Assembly (NCBI GenBank): GCA_003229935.1
Contig: QIGD01000026.1
Coordinates: forward strand, 1-11,778
DNA length: 11,778 nt
From: Methanobacteriota archaeon
Lineage (GTDB): Archaea; Hydrothermarchaeota; Hydrothermarchaeia; Hydrothermarchaeales; BMS3B
Direction of reading: 5' to 3'
The notes beneath the pieces are model-generated. The model did no database searches and was not told where the DNA came from. It saw only the letters and a program-made list of their open reading frames with translations. Positions 1 to 5,796 of this stretch are shown here, piece by piece. The translations under genes were made by a program, and so were the position numbers. Each line of letters opens with the position of its first letter. Position 1 is the first letter of the stretch.

Positions 1-108
1 GCTCAGGGTGAAATCATATCTGCGGGAGTCATTAACAGGGTGGTGACACACCCTTCGCTAAGTAATGTAGCGTAGAACCCCACGACTTTAGTCGTGGGAG
101 TATGTCAG
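1..108 (+). mobile_element. Terminal part of an IS200/IS605-type element (continues beyond the left edge)
   Basis: The stretch ends in a perfect 9-bp hairpin with a TT loop, CCCACGACTTTAGTCGTGGG at 79-98, followed by AGTATGTCAG. The same 23-nt terminus (86-108) recurs at 5547-5569, which fixes the element boundary near position 108. Just outside, the reading frame of a methyltransferase-like gene on the minus strand loses homology exactly at this point, as expected for an insertion. Hairpin ends of this kind are typical of IS200/IS605/IS1341 elements. No transposase or TnpB protein can be read in this short piece, so family assignment rests on the end structure and on a tnpB relic elsewhere in the window. 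Confidence 0.7.
30..108 (+). ncRNA. Candidate 3' scaffold of an omega (right-end) RNA of a TnpB element
   Basis: Three hairpins follow one another up to the element boundary: AGGGTG/CACCCT (37-42 with 49-54), CGCTA/TAGCG (56-60 with 68-72) and the 9-bp terminal hairpin (79-87 with 90-98). In TnpB-encoding IS200/IS605 elements a structured RNA overlaps the right end, and its guide is the flanking DNA just beyond the boundary; here that would begin at about 109 (AATTCCATACAAACCC). The hairpins are seen directly. The RNA role is inferred and depends on a tnpB gene lying to the left of the window on the plus strand. Confidence 0.35.
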
Positions 109-468
109 AATTCCATACAAACCCTCTTTATATAACTTGCTACTCGACTTTTTCAATCCGAGAAAGCTTCCGATACCCGACTGTACAAAAGCAGCCAAAA
201 GTATGGATAGACCTGAAAATTTCAGTATAAAAATCAGAACAATGGCAAAGCCTTCAAATGTGACAATAACTTCACTTTCTGCTCTGTGTGTCAGCCAGTA
301 TAGAGAAAATGGTAGGAATGAAATAATACTGAGCAGATTATAACCCAGTCGATATGTTTCAGGTGTAATTTCAAGTCTGGTTATTAAACTGTTCTTAAAG
401 CTTCTGGAAGCTGTCAGACTATGTATAAACGCAAAACATAAGAACAGAAAAAAGATTTCAATATACAT
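88..468 (-). pseudogene. NnrU/isoprenylcysteine methyltransferase-like membrane protein, 3' end cut off by an IS end
   Basis: Reads 126 codons from an ATG at 468 preceded by a GAGGT ribosome binding site about ten bases upstream. The N-terminus has a hydrophobic helix (about residues 3-20) containing FIHSLTASR, then membrane segments at about 42-60 and 70-97, and a segment ending LYKEGLYGI at 112-120. This resembles small multi-pass membrane proteins of the NnrU / isoprenylcysteine carboxyl methyltransferase / MddA-like group, where a GLY-x-x-x-RHP motif and the SAM-binding C-terminal half should follow. Instead the frame runs into the IS terminus (about 108) and stops after six foreign residues. 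The catalytic half is therefore missing and the gene is probably dead. The precise subfamily and substrate cannot be told from the remaining part. Confidence 0.65.
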
Positions 469-532
469 GAATTGACTACCTCATTTATAACTAAGAAACT
501 TTCCTTCAGAATAATATAGTAAATAGGAATAT

Positions 533-1441
533 CTACTGGTTGTTGGGTATAACTAGCTTGAAAACACTCCCTTTTGGTTTATTGTCCTTCACCCACACCC
601 TTCCTTTGTGAATCTCTGCAATTCTCTTAACTATAGCCAGGCCCAGTCCAAAACCATTTATTAACCCTGTTTCAATTCTTTCAAATCTTTCGAATATAAT
701 TTCCTTTTTCTCATCTGGAATTCCTGTTCCTTGGTCAGATATAGCAATAACATAATTCTTCCTCTCATCTATTACTGAAATTTCCACAGTTGACCCTTCA
801 GGGCTATATCTAATAGCGTTTGATATAAGATTTCCTATTGCCAGCTTTATTGTTCTAGCTGCCATCACAGGAAAATGGTATTTGCTAGAAAATTTCAGAC
901 TTATATTTTCTTTCTCAGCAATTTGTAGGTACTCATCCACTGTTTCCTCAACAACTCCGGCCATGTCTATCTCTTCAAATCGTGGCACTGTTATTTTCAG
1001 CTTGGCGAGGTCTCTTGAGTCCTCAATAATATTCCATATTTCATCAAGAGACCTTAAGGAATAATGAAGGTGTTCCTCATTTTTATTCCTCATGAAAAGC
1101 TCTATATTCATCTTTGCTGAAGATATGGGACTTGCTAGGTCGTGATGAAGGATGTCAATAAACAGCTCTTTTGTTCTGTTTGAATAAACCATCTCTGCCA
1201 TATTTTCTTTTATACTCCCGTATAGATATCCTATGCCTGCTCCGAGAAATGTAAAAGTCATAGCCCATGGAATCATCCTGTAGCTGAAGGCAGTCATGAG
1301 TACAACAACAGGAGTAATCTGACCTGTTTGCATGGCAAAATATATGGATATTATTGCAGGATGAATAACAAAATATCCCAGATAGCCACCTGCTATGGCA
1401 TAGAGGAACTTGTCTACTTTCTCTTTCCTTATACCAGACAT
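533..1441 (-). CDS. Membrane-anchored sensor histidine kinase
   Basis: A 302-residue sensor kinase. Two or three hydrophobic segments lie at about residues 11-38 and 42-77 with almost no extracytoplasmic domain. The DHp domain follows with the H-box DILHHDLASPI, where His100 is the likely phosphorylated residue. The HATPase domain has the N-box (Asn204/Asn208 in NLISNAIRYSPEG), G1 (Asp236, DQGTGIP), F-box FERFER (250-255) and G2 (GFGLGLAIV, Gly263-267). The enzyme should autophosphorylate with ATP and pass phosphate to a response regulator. None is encoded nearby, so it is an orphan. The lack of a sensory domain suggests that it senses within the membrane or through a partner. It is transcribed away from ilvC, with 121 bp between the two starts. 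No clear ribosome binding site precedes the ATG, so the transcript may be leaderless. The assignment as a histidine kinase is secure; signal and target are unknown. Confidence 0.92.
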   Translation of the reverse strand: MSGIRKEKVDKFLYAIAGGYLGYFVIHPAIISIYFAMQTGQITPVVVLMTAFSYRMIPWAMTFTFLGAGIGYLYGSIKENMAEMVYSNRTKELFIDILHHDLASPISSAKMNIELFMRNKNEEHLHYSLRSLDEIWNIIEDSRDLAKLKITVPRFEEIDMAGVVEETVDEYLQIAEKENISLKFSSKYHFPVMAARTIKLAIGNLISNAIRYSPEGSTVEISVIDERKNYVIAISDQGTGIPDEKKEIIFERFERIETGLINGFGLGLAIVKRIAEIHKGRVWVKDNKPKGSVFKLVIPNNQ

Positions 1442-1513
1442 TAGTTAATAATAAATCATTCTCTTATTAACTCTTTTTGTTTATCAGAAATTATTATAAT
1501 TCAAACTGCTGAG

Positions 1514-1557
1514 TTATATTTAAATATTCAATAGATATATAGTAGGCATCAGGTGGT
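1514..1557 (+). promoter_or_regulatory. ilvC promoter (TATA box) and ribosome binding site
   Basis: TTATATTTAAATA at 1514-1526 is a good archaeal TATA box, placed so that transcription would begin around 1545-1555. AGGTGGT at 1551-1557 lies five bases before the ilvC ATG at 1563 and matches the archaeal anti-Shine-Dalgarno. This decides the ilvC start. Confidence 0.6.
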
Positions 1558-1562
1558 TTTAG

Positions 1563-2546
1563 ATGGTTAAAATTTACTATGATAAGGATGTAGATTTAGA
1601 AGCCCTCAAGGGTAAGACAATAGCTATTATAGGTTATGGTATTCAGGGCCATGCCCAGGCAAAAAATATGAGAGATTCCGGAATGGATGTTATAGTTGGA
1701 TTAAGGCCAGATGGGTCTTCCTGGGAAAAGGCAAAGGCTGATGGCTTTGAACCAATGACTATTGAAGAGGCTGCAGAAAAAGGAGATATTATTCAGATTC
1801 TGATTCCAGATGAAATCCAGGGTAGGGTTTACAGGAAGCAGATAAAGGAACATATAAAGGAAGGTAATGCCCTGAGCTTTTCTCATGGTTTCAATATACG
1901 TTTCAACCAGATTGTGTCTCCTGAAAATGTGGATATTATTATGATGGCTCCTAAGGGTCCAGGAGGTATGGTTAGAAGGGAATATCTGGCAGGTTCTGGT
2001 GTGCCTGCTCTGATTGCCGTGGAGCAGAACTATACAGGGAAGGCTAAAGATATAGCACTTGCTATGGCAAAAGCATGCGGTGGTACAAGAGTTGGAGTAA
2101 TCGAAACAACCTTTACCGAGGAGACAGAAACAGACCTCTTTGGAGAGCAGGTGGATTTATGTGGTGGCTCGGCAGCTCTTATTAAAAGTGCATTTGAAAC
2201 TCTTGTGGAGGCAGGTTATTCTAAGGAGATGGCATATTTTGAGTGCCTGCACGAGATGAAGCTCATTGTTGACATCTATTACAAGGCTGGCATTGAAGGT
2301 ATGTGGGAGGGTGTCTCAAATACAGCAGAATATGGCGGAAGAACCCGTGGGCCAAGAGTAATTGATGAAGGTGTAAAAAAGAGGATGAAGGAAGTGCTCA
2401 CAGAAATTCAGAATGGTGAGTTTGCAAGGGAATGGATGCTTGAAAATAAGGCAGGTGCTCCTGTGCTCAATAGCTTGAGGAAAGAAGATGCTGAGCATCC
2501 TATAGAAGAAGTGGGCAAAAGACTCAGAAAGATGATGAAAATATAG
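1563..2546 (+). CDS. ilvC: Ketol-acid reductoisomerase (class I)
   Basis: A 327-residue protein, the usual length of the short class I enzyme. It converts acetolactate or acetohydroxybutyrate to the dihydroxy acid in valine, leucine and isoleucine synthesis, using Mg2+ and NAD(P)H in the cytoplasm. The N-terminal Rossmann domain carries GYGIQGHAQA (Gly24/26/29). The cofactor loop GLRPDGSSWEKA (46-57) keeps Arg and two Ser, which favours NADPH. His108 lies in SFSHGF, and the C-terminal knotted domain has the metal and substrate residues Asp191 and Glu195 (TDLFGEQ), Glu227 and Glu231 (FECLHE) and Ser252. No other branched-chain gene is adjacent, so it appears to be transcribed from its own promoter. 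A long inverted repeat spans its stop codon. Function is secure from full-length motif agreement. Confidence 0.97.
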   Translation: MVKIYYDKDVDLEALKGKTIAIIGYGIQGHAQAKNMRDSGMDVIVGLRPDGSSWEKAKADGFEPMTIEEAAEKGDIIQILIPDEIQGRVYRKQIKEHIKEGNALSFSHGFNIRFNQIVSPENVDIIMMAPKGPGGMVRREYLAGSGVPALIAVEQNYTGKAKDIALAMAKACGGTRVGVIETTFTEETETDLFGEQVDLCGGSAALIKSAFETLVEAGYSKEMAYFECLHEMKLIVDIYYKAGIEGMWEGVSNTAEYGGRTRGPRVIDEGVKKRMKEVLTEIQNGEFAREWMLENKAGAPVLNSLRKEDAEHPIEEVGKRLRKMMKI

Positions 2547-2583
2547 AGAAAGGGCACAACGCTCTCTCTCTCTTTCTCTATAT
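2541..2583 (+). terminator. 12-bp perfect inverted repeat across the ilvC stop codon, with a pyrimidine tract
   Basis: ATATAGAGAAAG (2541-2552) pairs perfectly with CTTTCTCTATAT (2572-2583), and a G-U and a G-C pair can extend the stem inward. The left arm contains the last ilvC codons and the TAG stop (2544-2546). The loop side holds a CTCTCTCTCTCTTTCTCT tract (2562-2579), which resembles pyrimidine-rich archaeal transcript ends. It could terminate ilvC mRNA or protect its 3' end. No long U run follows, so termination is inferred. Confidence 0.4.
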
Positions 2584-2596
2584 ATATACCACCTAT

Positions 2597-3001
2597 GTGC
2601 AGGAGGTAGAAATACTGGAGTGGGAAGATTTTAAAGAGAACATAATGCAGAAATCCTTTGTTAACTATAAAAACGAGCTTGTAATTATAATGAGGATGCA
2701 TATAGATGGTATAACACCAGCTAATCAGGAAATTCTTGTAAGTTTCAAACATGACTTCAAGGAGAATCTCGAAACATTGGGCTTTGAAAAAGATTCTCTG
2801 GATAAGAATAATTATGTGGAAGAGCACATAAAAAAAATAAAAACAGCATTCAGAAAAAAGCTTGATGAAATTTTTGCAGATATGGAAATCACCGGAAATT
2901 CTATAGAATTCTACTTTGATGACAGTGGAAAAGTCCGGTACAGGCATAGAAGTATTGATAAACACTTCAAATTTAGAGAGATACAACCCAGCCGAGGCTG
3001 A
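2597..3001 (+). CDS. Unrecognised small acidic/charged protein upstream of trm1
   Basis: I do not recognise this family. From the GTG at 2597 it has 134 residues; from the possible CTG at 2615, 128; from the ATG at 2645, 118. It is soluble in appearance, with no membrane segment and no cysteine. Many Lys/Glu residues lie in two predicted helices (about 75-108, including EEHIKKIKTAFRKKLDEIF), followed by a beta-like stretch EFYFDDSGKVRYRHRS (about 104-119). The reading frame is continuous and its stop TGA (2999-3001) is one base before the trm1 ATG, so the two genes are almost certainly co-transcribed and translationally coupled. That makes a role near tRNA modification or translation possible, but this is inference from position only. 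The start is uncertain because a strong ribosome binding site lies inside the longest reading. Confidence 0.65.
   Translation: MQEVEILEWEDFKENIMQKSFVNYKNELVIIMRMHIDGITPANQEILVSFKHDFKENLETLGFEKDSLDKNNYVEEHIKKIKTAFRKKLDEIFADMEITGNSIEFYFDDSGKVRYRHRSIDKHFKFREIQPSRG
2601..2607 (+). promoter_or_regulatory. Very strong Shine-Dalgarno AGGAGGT without a standard start codon at the right distance
   Basis: AGGAGGT is the best ribosome binding site in the window. In the frame of the following gene, the codons at the usual distance are ATA (2612, four bases away) and CTG (2615, seven bases away). The only GTG (2597) lies in front of the site and the first ATG (2645) is 37 bases beyond it. This leaves the true start of the next gene open: non-standard CTG, an error or mutation, or a fortuitous motif. 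Confidence 0.5.
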
Positions 3002-3002
3002 A

Positions 3003-4115
3003 ATGCAAAAAATAATCACTGAGGGGTCAACTCTCCTCAAAATATATGAAAAAAGCTTTGAAAATGTGAGCAAGAAAACTGCCAGTGTCTTTTTCAATCC
3101 GGTAATGAAGCTCAATAGAGATATAACTGTAGCCGTAGTGAGAAGCCTTGAGGATGTCAGATTTCTTGACCTTCTCGCAGCCACAGGTGTAAAGGGGTTG
3201 CGAGTTGCCAGAGAAGCCAGAGCAGAAGAGGTAGCACTCAACGATATAAACAGTGAGGCTGTTAAACTAATAAAAGAAAATGCAGAACTCAACACCCTTG
3301 ATGTAGAAGTTTACAACAGCGAGGCTAACCTCCTCTTAAATGAAATCAAAGATAGATTTAACTTCATAGATATAGACCCATTCGGAACACCTGTGCCTTT
3401 TATTGACAATGCAATAAGACGTGTATCTAATAAAGGAGTGGTTGGGATTACAGCAACAGATACTGCACCGCTCTGTGGTGTATATCCGAAAGTTACTATC
3501 AGGAGATATCTGGCCATGTCATTGAGGGGTGAACTGTGCAAGGAGACAGGACTTAGAATACTTCTTGGCTATATTGCAAGAACTGCTGCAAAATATGATA
3601 GGGCTATTTCTCCACTGCTCTGTCACTCTACAGGGCACTACTTCAGGTGTTTCTTAAAGGTTGTCAGAGGAGCAAAGAAGGCTGACATCTCCATTAAAAA
3701 TCTCGGTTACCTTTATTTCTGTACAAAATGCAGGAATTTTGAAGTGGAAAAAAGCATGTTTCCTGTAAAAAGAGAATGCTGCAGTAGGGAAATGAGTATA
3801 GCCGGGCCACTGTGGCTGGGAAAATTGAAGGAGCAGGATTTTGTGGAAATAGCTTTAAGAAACTCACATGATTTAAGCTCGGAGGCAAAGAAGCTTCTAG
3901 AAATTATTGTTCAGGAGGAAGAGATACCTTTCTACTATGATATTCACAGCCTGGGATCAATCATGAACATTGGGAATCTCCCCAAGATAGATTATATTAT
4001 TGAACAGGCAAAAAAAAAGGGGTACCATGCTACGAGAACTCATATTCTACCAACAGCCATAAAAACTGACCTGCCTGAAAAAGAAATTTCAGATATACTC
4101 CGCAGTTATAGATAA
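3003..4115 (+). CDS. trm1: tRNA (guanine26-N2)-dimethyltransferase, archaeal Trm1
   Basis: A 370-residue Trm1, close to the archaeal family length. It uses SAM to make N2,N2-dimethylguanosine at tRNA position 26. Visible landmarks are TEGSTLLKI near the N-terminus, VFFNPVMKLNRD (29-40), SAM motif I DLLAATGVKGLR (56-67), the acidic LNDIN (79-83), the catalytic-region IDIDPFGTPVPFID (122-135), TATDTAPLCGVYP (150-162), a Cys group (Cys240, Cys243, Cys259, Cys260) probably binding zinc, and the C-terminal HATRTHILPTAIKTD (342-356). The start at 3003 is chosen because family homology begins with MQKIITEGS, and it sits one base after the stop of the upstream gene with GAGG a few bases before. A longer in-frame ATG at 2916 would run through the upstream gene. 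The adjacent cysteines 259-260 differ from a simple CxxC pair and may alter the zinc site. Assignment is secure. Confidence 0.95.
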   Translation: MQKIITEGSTLLKIYEKSFENVSKKTASVFFNPVMKLNRDITVAVVRSLEDVRFLDLLAATGVKGLRVAREARAEEVALNDINSEAVKLIKENAELNTLDVEVYNSEANLLLNEIKDRFNFIDIDPFGTPVPFIDNAIRRVSNKGVVGITATDTAPLCGVYPKVTIRRYLAMSLRGELCKETGLRILLGYIARTAAKYDRAISPLLCHSTGHYFRCFLKVVRGAKKADISIKNLGYLYFCTKCRNFEVEKSMFPVKRECCSREMSIAGPLWLGKLKEQDFVEIALRNSHDLSSEAKKLLEIIVQEEEIPFYYDIHSLGSIMNIGNLPKIDYIIEQAKKKGYHATRTHILPTAIKTDLPEKEISDILRSYR

Positions 4116-4255
4116 ATCTTGAACTTATATTATCTTATTATATAATCAAAAGATAATTTAATATTATATATCATGATAAAACCTTCAGAGTACCTGAGGA
4201 ATATCGAAATAATTTATTGATAGTTTTCTAAAGTTAAATAATTAAGATAAAAAAA

Positions 4256-4291
4256 TTTAAATATTTTCAGCAATATTCTTCTTTGAGGTGA
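4256..4291 (+). promoter_or_regulatory. Promoter and ribosome binding site of the dsrHEF-like operon
   Basis: The gap 4116-4295 is very AT-rich. Near its end TTTAAATATTTT (4256-4267), preceded by an A run, fits an archaeal TATA box with upstream element. GAGGTGA (4285-4291) is a strong ribosome binding site four bases before the ATG at 4296. Earlier in the gap an 8-bp inverted repeat ATTATCTT/AAGATAAT (4129-4136, 4150-4157) just after trm1 may mark the trm1 transcript end. Otherwise I see nothing conserved there. Confidence 0.6.
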
Positions 4292-4295
4292 CAAG

Positions 4296-4589
4296 ATGAA
4301 ATTAGGCATATTCGTAAGTGATTTTAGGTATGATGTTAAAACTCTGGATAAAGTAAAAACTGATGAAATTGGGATTTTTCTTGTGCAGGATGGTGTTTAC
4401 AATGCTGTACTGAAGGAAAATGGAAAATCTTCCGACATTCTGGAGAAGGGCAAAGTGTTCGCTCTAGGTGACGACATAAAGTTTAGAGGTTTCAAAGAAG
4501 ACCAGGTAGATGAAAGAGTTGAAGTGGTAGGCTATGAAGATATTGTAGACCTGATGATGAATAACTATGAAAAATTAATTTGGCTCTAA
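4296..4589 (+). CDS. dsrH: DsrH/TusB-like sulfur relay protein
   Basis: A 97-residue protein with the DsrH/TusB pattern: an N-terminal strand MKLGIFVSD, the central IGIFLVQDGVYNAVL (25-39), VFALGDDIKFRGF (54-66), and a C-terminus ending in VEVVGYEDIVDLMM...LIWL, the family's usual Trp near the end. DsrH/TusB is the small subunit of the DsrEFH/TusBCD hexamer, which hands sulfane sulfur from one cysteine persulfide to the next (toward DsrC/TusE) in the cytoplasm. There is no cysteine in this copy, so it would be structural and sulfur would move on the DsrE-like partner. It is first in a three-gene operon and is followed by GGAGG at 4590-4594 for the next gene. Family similarity is clear at the fold level; whether it works in sulfur oxidation, sulfite reduction or tRNA thiolation is not shown. 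Confidence 0.75.
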   Translation: MKLGIFVSDFRYDVKTLDKVKTDEIGIFLVQDGVYNAVLKENGKSSDILEKGKVFALGDDIKFRGFKEDQVDERVEVVGYEDIVDLMMNNYEKLIWL

Positions 4590-4602
4590 GGAGGAACTAA
4601 AA

Positions 4603-4962
4603 ATGGGAAATATAGCAATTGGTATACTAACAAGACCCTATGGCTCAAGAAATATCGCTTTTGTTCTAAAACTTTCAAAAGCTGCTGTTGAAAGAGGTCA
4701 CAGTGTTAAATTATGGCTTAGTGCAGACTCCACAACTGTACTTAAGAAAAATCAACATAAATATAAAAAGACTTTTCATTTTGAAGATGATATAAAGGAA
4801 CTTTTGGAAAAGGGAGTTGAAATTGTTGCATGTGAAAGCTGCGTTGGAATGCGTGGAGTGACTGAAGAAGACCTTATTGAAGGTGTACCTATGAAAACAA
4901 TGACATGGTTTATGGAGGCAGCTCTAACTGCAGATGCTTCGCTTATAATAGGAGAGGAGTAA
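4603..4962 (+). CDS. dsrE: DsrE/TusD-like sulfur carrier protein
   Basis: A 119-residue DsrE-superfamily protein. It begins with a Rossmann-like strand NIAIGILTRPYGS and a helix FVLKLSKAAVERGH typical of DsrE/TusD. It has CESCVGMRGVTEEDL at 77-91, where Cys77 or Cys80 sits at the place of the persulfide-carrying cysteine of DsrE/TusD, and it closes with FMEAALTADASLIIG. Its expected task is to accept sulfur and pass it on within a hexamer with the flanking DsrH- and DsrF-like proteins. The two-cysteine CxxC arrangement could also allow a disulfide form. The start is fixed by GGAGG eight bases upstream. The stop is one base before the next ATG, showing tight coupling. The order here is H-E-F, in contrast to the E-F-H order of purple sulfur bacteria. 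Confidence 0.8.
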   Translation: MGNIAIGILTRPYGSRNIAFVLKLSKAAVERGHSVKLWLSADSTTVLKKNQHKYKKTFHFEDDIKELLEKGVEIVACESCVGMRGVTEEDLIEGVPMKTMTWFMEAALTADASLIIGEE

Positions 4963-4963
4963 A

Positions 4964-5356
4964 ATGGCAGACAAGAATGTATTTTTCCTTATAAGAAAGA
5001 CAGCAAAAGAAGAGGTTGCCAGTATAGCAATCGACCATGCACTTGGCTGTCTCACAGTACTCGAGTTTGAAGTTGAACCTATGGTTGCCTTCGCTGGTGA
5101 TGGAGTTTTGAATGTTTTAAAGGAACAGGAAGGCATGGATACCTATGGTGTAGATAGTGTTGAAGAGAGGGTGAAGATGCTCCTTATGAGTGATGTAAAA
5201 GTTCTTGCTTTAAAAGATGATATGGACAGGCTTGGTATTACAGAAGAGATGATTACTGATGCTAAAGAGTATGATGCCGAAGAAGCAGTAACTCCAGTAA
5301 GCTGGAAAGAAATTCTGAAAGGTATGGAAGAAGCAGATATGGTGATGTTCTTCTAA
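4964..5356 (+). CDS. dsrF: DsrF/TusC-like subunit of the sulfur relay complex
   Basis: A 130-residue DsrE-superfamily protein assigned to DsrF/TusC by KNVFFLIRKTAKEE at the start, the central FAGDGVLNVLK (43-53), which corresponds to the DGV block of the family, and ALKDDMDRLGITEEMI (82-97). The C-terminus WKEILKGMEEADMVMFF matches the usual final strand. Its only cysteine is Cys29 in the first helix, so it is not an obvious sulfur carrier; DsrF/TusC is also a non-carrier scaffold in characterised complexes. AGGAG within the end of the preceding gene serves as ribosome binding site. Together the three genes should form one heteromeric complex. A T-rich stretch follows the stop. Confidence 0.75.
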   Translation: MADKNVFFLIRKTAKEEVASIAIDHALGCLTVLEFEVEPMVAFAGDGVLNVLKEQEGMDTYGVDSVEERVKMLLMSDVKVLALKDDMDRLGITEEMITDAKEYDAEEAVTPVSWKEILKGMEEADMVMFF

Positions 5357-5378
5357 CTCCTCTTTCTCTATTTTTGTT
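5357..5378 (+). terminator. Pyrimidine/T-rich end of the dsrHEF-like operon
   Basis: CTCCTCTTTCTCTATTTTTG follows directly after the stop codon of the last operon gene. Runs of T after the last gene are the common archaeal termination signal. No stem-loop accompanies it until the mobile element at 5408. Confidence 0.4.
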
Positions 5379-5407
5379 ACCGCAGCTATTTGCACTATTG
5401 CAAAATA

Positions 5408-5569
5408 CTGACATCCTCTCACGCTAAAGCGTGTGAAGTTCATGTTTTTATGGGTAGAGGACGTCAGACTGTGTGAGAACCATAAATCATGTGAATCTTA
5501 TACCTAACTTTTTGATTACGATATCGTGAGCGGGAAAGCCCACGAACTTTAGTCGTGGGAGTATGTCAG
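5408..5569. mobile_element. 162-bp non-autonomous IS200/IS605-like relic (palindrome-associated element)
   Basis: The left end reads CTGACATCCTCT followed by a hairpin CACGCTAAAGCGTG (5420-5433). The right end has CCCACGA/TCGTGGG (5539-5545, 5553-5559) followed by GAGTATGTCAG. The two ends are imperfect inverted copies (CTGACATCCT and CTGACATACT read inward). The last 23 bases (5547-5569) are identical to the terminus at 86-108, apart from which the right hairpin carries one extra A. Inside, AGAGGACGTCAG (5456-5467) is an 11/12 inverted match to the left end, and ACGATATCGT (5518-5527) is a palindrome. No coding frame is present, so it could move only with a transposase supplied elsewhere. 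Confidence 0.6.
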
Positions 5570-5580
5570 GTGACATATAA

Positions 5581-5730
5581 AGTTTACAACAATTAAAATT
5601 TGGTAACAAAAAACATAGCTCACCGGTACCAACGCAAAAACTTCATGAACGAGGAAAAAGCTATTTTGTTAAAGATGAGTCCTACTATTTTTGAGAATAT
5701 ATAAATTTTCTTCTCAAAAAGTATCCCTAA
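5581..5730 (+). pseudogene. Possible decayed coding fragment next to the mobile element (low confidence)
   Basis: Frame 5581 reads 37 protein-like codons without a stop, including SSPVPTQKLHERGKSYFVKD, then TGA at 5692-5694, then EYINFLLKKYP and TAA at 5728-5730. The composition (mixed Lys/Glu/Tyr/Ser, no low complexity) looks more like protein than random AT-rich DNA. There is no start codon, and a TAA precedes it directly. I do not recognise the family. It may be the remains of a gene broken by the adjacent element, or chance. The rest of the gap to 5796 shows nothing further that I can support. Confidence 0.25.
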
Positions 5731-5796
5731 CGCAATTAAGCTCAATTCTGAAGGGCATTAGCTTTATTGCTTATCAAATTGTAAAGTATCTGTGAG

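Noticed and set aside
2916..3002. Upstream ATG for trm1
   Set aside because: The extra 29 residues are the out-of-frame reading of the preceding gene and are not Trm1-like.
2408..3295. Long open frame on the minus strand (about 295 codons) across the end of ilvC, the unknown gene and the start of trm1
   Set aside because: It is Phe/Leu/Ser-rich nonsense antisense to three well-supported genes, has no ribosome binding site and matches no family I recognise.
4173..4220. 15-codon frame MIKPSEYLRNIEIIY in the gap before the dsrHEF-like operon
   Set aside because: No ribosome binding site, poor promoter placement and no recognisable family; length is compatible with chance.
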